In this document: positions 15,977 to 21,374 of the stretch, in pieces
Layout: every line of letters starts with the position of its first letter
How positions within the stretch are numbered: position 1 is the first letter of the stretch
Program-made: the position numbers and the translations under genes
Origin: a virus
DNA length: 25,010 nt
IMG/VR virus record: IMGVR_UViG_3300028388_004410
Coordinates: 1 to 25,010 of that record
Reading direction: 5' to 3' (one strand)
Notes under the pieces: generated by a model
The model's database searches: none
What the model was told of the DNA's origin: nothing
Seen by the model: the letters and a program-made list of their open reading frames with translations, nothing else

Positions 15977-17534
15977 ACCGTTCAGCAGCCACACCTTCTG
16001 CGGCAAGTGGCACACGGTTTATCAGATCGTCACTATCAGCCCAATCTGGCAATCGGCAGATTATACCTTCAAACCTTCTTGCCAATCTGTGCGGGTTACG
16101 ATAGTCGTGCAAAGTGATAATCTCATCATGGACTGTGCCGATATTTTTGAAACCTTCTTTGCTTCCCTGCCACATTCCGTAAACCATTATGTCACGGGCA
16201 ATTCCTTGCACTGCATTCTCTGTTTCTTTGCCGCCATACAGTGATTCTTCTACTGGGAACCCGCGATCAGTTACGGCTTCAAAGACTACTTGATCCCTGA
16301 CTTTATTGAACTTGTTTACTTTTTCAACCCGTGCCTTTGGGTATTTGATATATCGTCCGCTTGGTAGCCACATTCCAAGCGTACTACCGTCATATACGAA
16401 GTGCATACCGCGTGCAAAATCTCTATTCTTTATGAACACTTTACGCCGTGGGTTTTTTACTGCACGGAGTGCCGTTTCTTCAATATCCCGCCAGTATTTC
16501 TTTATCTTGGCATATCGTTCACGATAACCCAATACAGCTGTCTTAGCCATATCTATCGCTTCAGGGTTAAAATGTTTTTCTTCACGACTACCGATATTTT
16601 TACCATTGATACGAATAGGTATACCGGCTATATCATCACTACCTTTTGCTTCCATTTGGCAAAGGAACGTAATAATCCACATACTATAGCCGCAGCCAAG
16701 TATTGTATCTTTACCTAGCTTACGTTTTGAACTTTGTTCTATGTCACCTATTTTATGTCCTGCTAATATTTCATCAGGATCTTCATTGAACACATCGCCG
16801 GCCATGTCTACATAGACATCTTTGCCTTCATGAAACATCAGTGTCAAATCATCTTGACGCGCAAGCCAAGCTAACACGCGGGCCTCAATCGCACTATAGT
16901 CCGCCCGTACCAAAAGTTGTCCAACGGGTGCCTTGAACATCCCACGCATACAGCTACCGACCGCTTCCAGCACTGATACGGGGTTATCGTCGTCACCAGG
17001 GTAGCGTGCTTCAAGCTCATCAAACTTTTCTTCGTGCAGAAGTTCTATTACTTCATCAACTTCTTTAATCGTAGGACGTATGAAATTATGCGGCTGTAGC
17101 CCGACAGCCGTAAATCGACCGGGACCTGCACCATGATATATGAAACCACCACGCATTCGTGCATCACCGCTATCCATAGCCTGCATCTTTAACAGTTTCT
17201 TAGTAGCAACTCTACCTTGCTCTAATCGAATGCGGATTACTTCACGTATTTCAGGTTCTAGTTGCTCAGTTTTGAGTATGCGCTCAAGTGTCACCCGTTG
17301 CAGGTTTTTGATTTTAGGGTTGACGCTGGCTAACCACTGTTGCAGTTCGCCTACCTGCGTCGGTGCAATGCCGCCGGTAATGCGTCGGCATTGGCGGCTG
17401 CGCTTACGAGCGTAGCGTTTGAGAAACTTAACCGTTTTATCGACCAATGGCCGGTCGATGGGTAGGCCGCGCTCATTCATGCGCAGGGTTTCTTGAAAAA
17501 CCCAATGCTCCATATCATTAGCCAGCCAATTCAT
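15966..17534 (-). CDS. family A DNA polymerase, polymerase domain only
   Basis: This is a 522-aa protein. The ATG at 17534 is chosen because AAGGA lies 7 bases upstream, and it overlaps the exonuclease gene by 17 bases. An ATG at 17513 (7 residues shorter) is an alternative. The polymerase motifs are complete: motif A ADYSAIEARV (Asp212), motif B KRKLGKDTILGCGYS (~270-284) and motif C GTVHDEII (His469-Asp470-Glu471). The N-terminal ~100 residues are the thumb-like MNERGLPIDR region that in most phage Pol I proteins follows directly after the exonuclease within the same polypeptide. Here the proofreading domain is encoded separately upstream in the other frame. It copies the phage genome. Confidence 0.94.
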   Translation of the reverse strand: MNWLANDMEHWVFQETLRMNERGLPIDRPLVDKTVKFLKRYARKRSRQCRRITGGIAPTQVGELQQWLASVNPKIKNLQRVTLERILKTEQLEPEIREVIRIRLEQGRVATKKLLKMQAMDSGDARMRGGFIYHGAGPGRFTAVGLQPHNFIRPTIKEVDEVIELLHEEKFDELEARYPGDDDNPVSVLEAVGSCMRGMFKAPVGQLLVRADYSAIEARVLAWLARQDDLTLMFHEGKDVYVDMAGDVFNEDPDEILAGHKIGDIEQSSKRKLGKDTILGCGYSMWIITFLCQMEAKGSDDIAGIPIRINGKNIGSREEKHFNPEAIDMAKTAVLGYRERYAKIKKYWRDIEETALRAVKNPRRKVFIKNRDFARGMHFVYDGSTLGMWLPSGRYIKYPKARVEKVNKFNKVRDQVVFEAVTDRGFPVEESLYGGKETENAVQGIARDIMVYGMWQGSKEGFKNIGTVHDEIITLHDYRNPHRLARRFEGIICRLPDWADSDDLINRVPLAAEGVAAERYGK

Positions 17535-18063
17535 GCCATATTCCTTGCTCAGTAGCTGTGTCAGTTTTGCAGTAGTTTTGAAAATCAAGCCAGTCAGTGG
17601 GGAACTCCCACGGCCAATTACGTTTAGATGGACGAGATTGTGTGGGCTTGCGGGGCGTGCAAAATTTGCGAATTAGAAAACCACCACGCGTATCTTTTTG
17701 TACTGGCAAATCTAATGCAGCACCCGCACCTGCCAAGCTCTTGGGTAGACCATTCACCAATGCCAATGCGGCGGTATCGTGCATGTTACGCAGTTTTGGG
17801 TGAATACCGAGCACATGTCTCAATATGTTTAATTCAAACTCAATATTATGAGCGCAGATTGGTCCGCGAGCCAATGAATCATGCAAGTGGTTAGGCAAAC
17901 AATCATAGTCCCACGGCCCTTCGGGCAACCATAGCTCAGGCTCATCATTATCGTATGCCCATGACATCATAAGCACTTCACATGACCGATGACGTGCATA
18001 AGCCTGGGCACCGACTTCACGCACATCAATATCACAGTATGTCTCAAAATCAATATGGAGCAT
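17518..18063 (-). CDS. DnaQ-like 3'-5' exonuclease (proofreading domain of the split polymerase)
   Basis: This is a 181-aa protein. Exo I is IDFET (Asp5, Glu7), Exo II is AHNIEFE (71-77), the substrate region is MHDTAALALVNGLPKSLAGA near 113, and Exo III is YCKTDTATEQ (Tyr164, Asp168). These are the DEDDy-type elements that in phage family A polymerases form the N-terminal domain. The frame stops right after GIWHELAG, exactly where the polymerase domain would begin in a single-chain enzyme. The next gene's ATG precedes this stop by 14 bases. The start overlaps the 60-aa gene stop by one base (TAATG). It may act as a separate subunit in trans. Confidence 0.88.
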   Translation of the reverse strand: MLHIDFETYCDIDVREVGAQAYARHRSCEVLMMSWAYDNDEPELWLPEGPWDYDCLPNHLHDSLARGPICAHNIEFELNILRHVLGIHPKLRNMHDTAALALVNGLPKSLAGAGAALDLPVQKDTRGGFLIRKFCTPRKPTQSRPSKRNWPWEFPTDWLDFQNYCKTDTATEQGIWHELAG

Positions 18064-18245
18064 TATTCAGGCGGGTTGTCCTTTTGCAGTTGCTCCAAAT
18101 GCATCAGGCATACTTCCATATTATTCAGCAGTTCATTGAACCGTGACATACTTGGCCCACTGGCTTGCCGCATTACTTCATGCAGCCGATACCGTAGGCG
18201 AGTCAGGTCTGCATGGGCTGCGACTAATTCGTAGTGTACGTTCAT
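18063..18245 (-). CDS. hypothetical 60-aa helical protein
   Basis: It begins MNVHYELVAAHADLTRLRYR and is predicted to be two amphipathic helices (second around NELLNNMEVCLMHLEQLQK). It starts 8 bases after a strong hairpin that occupies the usual ribosome-binding-site position, and it ends in TAATG with the exonuclease gene. No family is recognised. It could be a small replication accessory by position. Confidence 0.62.
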   Translation of the reverse strand: MNVHYELVAAHADLTRLRYRLHEVMRQASGPSMSRFNELLNNMEVCLMHLEQLQKDNPPE

Positions 18246-18252
18246 GTTTTCA

Positions 18253-18272
18253 CGCCCGGCTTACACCGGGCG
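18253..18272. other. intergenic hairpin, GCCCGG-N6-CCGGGC
   Basis: A 7-base-pair perfect stem (CGCCCGG/CCGGGCG) with loop CTTACA lies between the ssDNA-binding protein stop and the 60-aa gene start. No U-tract follows on either strand, so it is not a standard terminator. The same arms and loop length recur at 21001-21018. Confidence 0.7.
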
Positions 18273-18288
18273 CTCCTCGCGCTAGTGG

Positions 18289-19053
18289 TTAGAAGAGTTC
18301 GTCGTCATCGTCATCGTCGTCATGGTCGTCTTCTATTTCTTCGCGGCGGCGACGACGGCGTGTCGGTTTGTCCGCCTTGCGCCGGCTGCGCCGGCTTGGG
18401 CGCTCCTCTTCTTCATCGTCATCAGTAGTAGAGTAACCACTGGCAAATACATCTTCGCCGGTTTCCTCTTCATCGAACGCTGTATCGACGTTCACACCAC
18501 CAGCACCCAACTGTTCGCCAGTCTTGAGGTATTGGACCGCCTGTAGGTAGCAGGCGACGCCCTTGCCACCTTGCTGATCGTATGGGTAGAAACGTACAGC
18601 CGCTTTCACGTAAACACCGCTGAAGAAAATATCCTCCAGGTTGTCCAACGTGCGCATATCGCGCTTGAAGTTGTCGATGATGGGCGGTGGCTTTTTACCT
18701 TCTGATGCACCAACAGCATTGAAGAAAACCTTACCCTGATAGGTCGGGTCATCTTCAAACTCCAGGTCGCCGTTGCGCAGCACACACCGCAGCTTGCCGG
18801 ATTTGCAAAGCTGACTGAATTTTGCGCCGAATGCTTCTTCGCCAATTGCGGTGATGCGCTCACGGATGCGCTCGATCTCTGCCTTGTCCTTCTTCTTGTC
18901 GAAGATGGCTTGCAGGCTGTATCTCGCCAGCTTCTCGGGGTCATTGGTCCACGGTTCAATCACATGCTGATAGGACATGCGAAATGGACCAATGGTCATA
19001 GTTTTCAACAGTTCGGGGTCAATGTCGAACTTTTTACGGGTTTGTTTTGCCAT
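18289..19053 (-). CDS. DUF2815-type single-stranded DNA-binding protein
   Basis: This is a 254-aa protein. The folded part (~1-185) has DUF2815 features: IGPFRMSYQHVIEPW near 22, KSGKLRCVLRNGDLEF, YQGKVFFNAVGASEGKKPP, IFFSGVYVKAAVRFYPYD, and GKGVACYLQAVQYLKTGEQL. The C-terminal third is low-complexity: an acidic patch (DEEETGEDVF), an Arg/Lys-rich block (RRSRRKADKPTRRRRRREE) and a terminal run of Asp ending ELF. A terminal acidic tail with a final Phe is the hallmark of SSB and T7 gp2.5-type proteins, which use it to dock polymerase and helicase. It sits 7 bases after the DUF2800 nuclease, a recurrent phage pairing. Confidence 0.85.
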   Translation of the reverse strand: MAKQTRKKFDIDPELLKTMTIGPFRMSYQHVIEPWTNDPEKLARYSLQAIFDKKKDKAEIERIRERITAIGEEAFGAKFSQLCKSGKLRCVLRNGDLEFEDDPTYQGKVFFNAVGASEGKKPPPIIDNFKRDMRTLDNLEDIFFSGVYVKAAVRFYPYDQQGGKGVACYLQAVQYLKTGEQLGAGGVNVDTAFDEEETGEDVFASGYSTTDDDEEEERPSRRSRRKADKPTRRRRRREEIEDDHDDDDDDDELF

Positions 19054-19060
19054 GTTTTAC

Positions 19061-20209
19061 TTACTCTTCGGGTTCAATATCGAACCAATCAGGTTCAGTT
19101 GCTTCAGGGTTATCGGTTTCTACTATGATCGTGCCGGTTTCCTCACGTGTTGTCAACGCTTCAACGCTGCCTTTGCCCAATAGTTTTTCAACTTGGGCGG
19201 GGCTGCGCACTGTTTGCTGATACAATACATCATCAGCAAAATACAGTTCAAGGTCTTCAGAGGATAATGCCCACTTACGGTTTCCGAGTTTCGTTTTCAA
19301 ATCCCAGTATGGAATATGTCCGCCGTCTTGCATAAAGCGTAATGCATAAGCACTTACTTCACTCATCCAACGGCGCATACCAGGTAATTCACGCAATAGG
19401 TGGCTAAGTTCTTCGGGTTCAAGTAACGAGGGTTCACGGTATGCTATTTCAGTTTCTACAATGTCCTCAAATGCACGCCTAGCCTGCCGTAACTCGTATT
19501 CTGCTAATGCACGGCAAACACCCTGTGCAGGGCAAAACCGACAAGCACCGTCAGGTTGCGGGCGAAAATGTGCATGTGCAGGGTTCAGGGCTTCTTTTGC
19601 GCGGTGACGTATTCTATCACCCCAGTCTAGTAATTCTTCAATTGAAAGCCGCCATTCTCTATTTATCCCATCCGCATGATACGTCCGAGGCTGACTAATG
19701 ACCAGAACAATCTCAGTAAAGTCGTAACCATCATCGCAAAAATCAGCGTAAGCACCCAAACCATAAATGATAAGTTGAAGATTATCAACAATGTCAACAG
19801 CAACACGCACACCAAACTTGAGATCAATGATGTACAGTGGTCCTTTGTCGATAGGTATGATAACATCTGCCGTCCCCTTGCAATGTCGTGTTCGTAAAAA
19901 CCGTTGCGGATTTACTCGTCTTTCACGATATATTGGAGGATTATCATATAAGTCACGAATATGCTGCACATATTCAATCGTATATGGCAAGTATTCTTTT
20001 TCTTCTGGTGTACGGTACCTTACCGCAAATGGGTTTTCCATACCAAGTGCGGTAGCCAATGTTTCATGTGCCAATGTACCTTCAGTGGCATATGGACTTT
20101 CTTCTGCTGTCAGATTAAGGCTTTCTATAAACTCTACACTAGCTGTGCAGTGATACCACCGATGCGCCGCACTAGGCGCGAGCTTACTATGCCGACCACC
20201 GTTAGCCAT
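19061..20209 (-). CDS. DUF2800 family PD-(D/E)XK nuclease with probable Fe-S cluster
   Basis: This is a 382-aa protein. Seen in order are AAHRWYHC (Cys21), EGTLAHETLA (Glu43, His48), GTADVIIPID (Asp115), IIDLKFG (Asp129, Lys131), QLIIYGLGA (the Gln-containing helix typical of RecB-like nucleases), then CRFCPAQGVC (Cys223, Cys226, Cys232). One N-terminal plus three C-terminal cysteines is the arrangement that holds a [4Fe-4S] cluster in Cas4/AddB-type nucleases. It is the usual upstream partner of DUF2815 in phage replication modules. A DNA exonuclease working with the ssDNA-binding protein in recombination is inferred. The C-terminal ~130 residues are acidic and less conserved-looking. Confidence 0.87.
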   Translation of the reverse strand: MANGGRHSKLAPSAAHRWYHCTASVEFIESLNLTAEESPYATEGTLAHETLATALGMENPFAVRYRTPEEKEYLPYTIEYVQHIRDLYDNPPIYRERRVNPQRFLRTRHCKGTADVIIPIDKGPLYIIDLKFGVRVAVDIVDNLQLIIYGLGAYADFCDDGYDFTEIVLVISQPRTYHADGINREWRLSIEELLDWGDRIRHRAKEALNPAHAHFRPQPDGACRFCPAQGVCRALAEYELRQARRAFEDIVETEIAYREPSLLEPEELSHLLRELPGMRRWMSEVSAYALRFMQDGGHIPYWDLKTKLGNRKWALSSEDLELYFADDVLYQQTVRSPAQVEKLLGKGSVEALTTREETGTIIVETDNPEATEPDWFDIEPEE

Positions 20210-20390
20210 TTGAAATAAGTATCCGTTCTAAATACCGCATTATATTTTGACACTGGTGCTCCGTTTTCACCTGTGCCAACATTTCATCGCCCCAGAACAC
20301 AAGCCAAACGTGGCCACCGTCTTTTATAAAAGCATCATACCACGGCCCATTGGCATGATACTTAGAACTACTCCGGTAAGGATTCGACAT
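20202..20390 (-). CDS. hypothetical 62-aa protein
   Basis: It begins MSNPYRSSSKYHANGPWYDA and contains an aromatic beta-like segment (GGHVWLVFWGDEMLAQV) then a helix. It overlaps the preceding gene by 23 bases and the DUF2800 gene by 8. No family is recognised and no strong Shine-Dalgarno is seen. The dense overlap supports translation. Confidence 0.58.
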   Translation of the reverse strand: MSNPYRSSSKYHANGPWYDAFIKDGGHVWLVFWGDEMLAQVKTEHQCQNIMRYLERILISNG

Positions 20391-20541
20391 GGTCTTGTAC
20401 TTGATCTGCTTCGTTTTTCAGTAAGTCAATCAGTTCTGCGTATGCATCGCGTTTTGGCTCGGGAACATGGCGTAGCATTTGTTCACCAAATGCGACAACC
20501 AATGCTACAGTTTGCAGCATGGCTTCAATATCTTTCTTCAT
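20368..20541 (-). CDS. hypothetical 57-aa acidic helical protein
   Basis: The ATG at 20541 is chosen over a GTG at 20562 because GGAG lies 6 bases before it. The protein begins MKKDIEAMLQTVALVVAFGE and ends in an acidic helix (ELIDLLKNEADQVQDHVES). No recognised family and no membrane span of full length. It is an early operon gene by position. Confidence 0.6.
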   Translation of the reverse strand: MKKDIEAMLQTVALVVAFGEQMLRHVPEPKRDAYAELIDLLKNEADQVQDHVESLPE

Positions 20542-20589
20542 GGGGTTCTCCAATTGGTGCACCGTCCATGGCGCACGCGGGCTACACTG

Positions 20590-20970
20590 CTACTCTTCTT
20601 CGGCTTCTTCAAGGGCTTCGTCGCAAGCCTCAAGGAACTCCTTGTAATCCTCTTCTTCCAGCTCGCTGACTTTCTTCACCTCGAACTCTTCCAGCAGTTC
20701 TTTCACGGTATCCTTGCCAAGCTCATCCTGTACTTCACGGAGCTTGTCATGGATCGTAGCGAGGGTAGGGCCGGCAGGCTTGCGGCCACGCTTGGCGGGC
20801 TCTTTTTTGGCGGGGGTAGACTTCTTAGCAGGTGCCTTTTTCTTCGGCGGCTCTTCCTCCTCATCTTCTGGCTCGGGTTCTTCTGCTGGCGCCGTCGCGC
20901 CGTTGCCCATTTTTTCAGTCAAGTCGATAACGGCTTGAGTGAGCTCTTCGATCTTTTGCTCAAGTGACAT
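20590..20970 (-). CDS. early protein with AT-hook-like Lys/Pro/Ala linker and acidic C-terminal domain
   Basis: This is a 126-aa protein with GGAG 9 bases before the ATG. It is the first leftward gene after the divergent promoter region. Residues 1-21 form a short coiled coil (EQKIEELTQAVIDLTEKMG). Residues ~22-40 are acidic. Residues ~41-67 are a Lys/Pro/Ala-rich histone H1-like linker with the AT-hook core KRGRKPAG. The last ~55 residues form an acidic helical domain (ELGKDTVKELLEEFEVKKVS followed by ELEEEDYKEFLEACDEAL). Similar C-terminal domains occur in other phage proteins, but I cannot name a function. DNA binding in the minor groove is plausible from the AT-hook. Confidence 0.7.
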   Translation of the reverse strand: MSLEQKIEELTQAVIDLTEKMGNGATAPAEEPEPEDEEEEPPKKKAPAKKSTPAKKEPAKRGRKPAGPTLATIHDKLREVQDELGKDTVKELLEEFEVKKVSELEEEDYKEFLEACDEALEEAEEE

Positions 20971-21000
20971 TCAATGTGTCTCCGTGCTATGGTTTTGTTT

Positions 21001-21018
21001 GCCCGGTACCGGCCGGGC
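21001..21018. other. hairpin GCCCGG-N6-CCGGGC in the leader of the leftward operon
   Basis: Six-base-pair arms identical to the hairpin at 18254-18271, with six-base loop TACCGG. It also contains the perfect palindromes CCGGTACCGG and CCGGCCGG. It lies ~30 bases before the 126-aa gene start, inside the predicted leader. An A-rich rather than U-rich stretch follows on the leftward transcript, arguing against termination. Confidence 0.65.
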
Positions 21019-21024
21019 CGCAAT

Positions 21025-21053
21025 AACCTAGCACGCCCTTGTGCTGAATGCAA
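21025..21053 (-). promoter_or_regulatory. candidate leftward early promoter
   Basis: On the minus strand TTGCAT (21048-21053), 17 bases, then TAGGTT (21025-21030). Spacing is ideal but each box matches only three of six consensus positions. It would drive the long leftward operon from ~55 bases before the 126-aa gene. It overlaps the rightward -35 region, so the two promoters would compete or share an operator. Confidence 0.3.
21031..21044. promoter_or_regulatory. candidate operator, GCAC-N6-GTGC inverted repeat
   Basis: The inverted repeat GCAC/GTGC around GCCCTT covers the rightward -35 box and the spacer of the leftward promoter candidate. Ribbon-helix-helix dimers bind short inverted or direct repeats, and such a regulator is encoded immediately downstream. 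The assignment is inference. Confidence 0.25.
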
Positions 21054-21067
21054 GCCGCGTGTATAAT
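21039..21067 (+). promoter_or_regulatory. candidate rightward early promoter
   Basis: TTGTGC (21039-21044), 17 bases, then a perfect TATAAT (21062-21067). It would start transcripts near 21074, about 30 bases before the ribbon-helix-helix gene, and would also serve the primase-helicase gene downstream. Confidence 0.55.
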
Positions 21068-21102
21068 ATTCCACTCCTCTACAAAAACAGTTGGTTACAG
21101 CT

Positions 21103-21279
21103 ATGGCAGAAAAGCAGCGGCATTTTAATGGCGACCATGCTCTGGTACTTGTAATGCCAAGGCGGGAAAAGCGGCGGCTTCGCCGTTTAGCTGATAAGGT
21201 TGGCATGAGCATGACACGCTATACTCGGGAAGCCTTACAACGGCACCACGAATATATCACACAAAAAGAAGCCCCGTGA
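21103..21279 (+). CDS. ribbon-helix-helix (Arc/MetJ-type) transcriptional regulator
   Basis: This is a 58-aa protein from the ATG at 21103. The core HALVLVMPRREKRRLRRLAD then KVGMSMTRYTREALQRHHEY fits a ribbon-helix-helix: one beta strand that would pair in the dimer, a basic first helix, a Gly-Met-Ser turn, and a second helix of the 'S.T.Y.REAL' type. Lying beside divergent promoters and an inverted repeat, it is likely to repress one or both arms and itself. No strong Shine-Dalgarno is seen. The stop codon lies within a hairpin. Confidence 0.78.
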   Translation: MAEKQRHFNGDHALVLVMPRREKRRLRRLADKVGMSMTRYTREALQRHHEYITQKEAP

Positions 21280-21292
21280 TGAAAACGGGGCT
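21270..21292 (-). terminator. perfect 8-bp hairpin at the end of the regulator gene; terminator-like on the minus strand
   Basis: AGCCCCGT (21270-21277) pairs with ACGGGGCT (21285-21292) around a 7-base loop. On the minus strand it is followed by TCTTTTTG, a terminator-like U-tract; on the plus strand it is followed by AAATAG, which is not. It might stop leftward (antisense) transcription coming from the primase side, or act as an RNA-stability hairpin for the regulator transcript. Confidence 0.45.
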
Positions 21293-21374
21293 AAATAGAT
21301 GGAGGTCAGAACGGGATTCCATCAGCATCTGACACCACGCCCATCACGCAACACCATTAGCCAATGGAGCCATA

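Noticed and set aside
21279-21332. 17-codon frame overlapping the regulator stop (TGATG)
   Set aside because: Very short, starts inside a hairpin stem-loop, no composition or context support.
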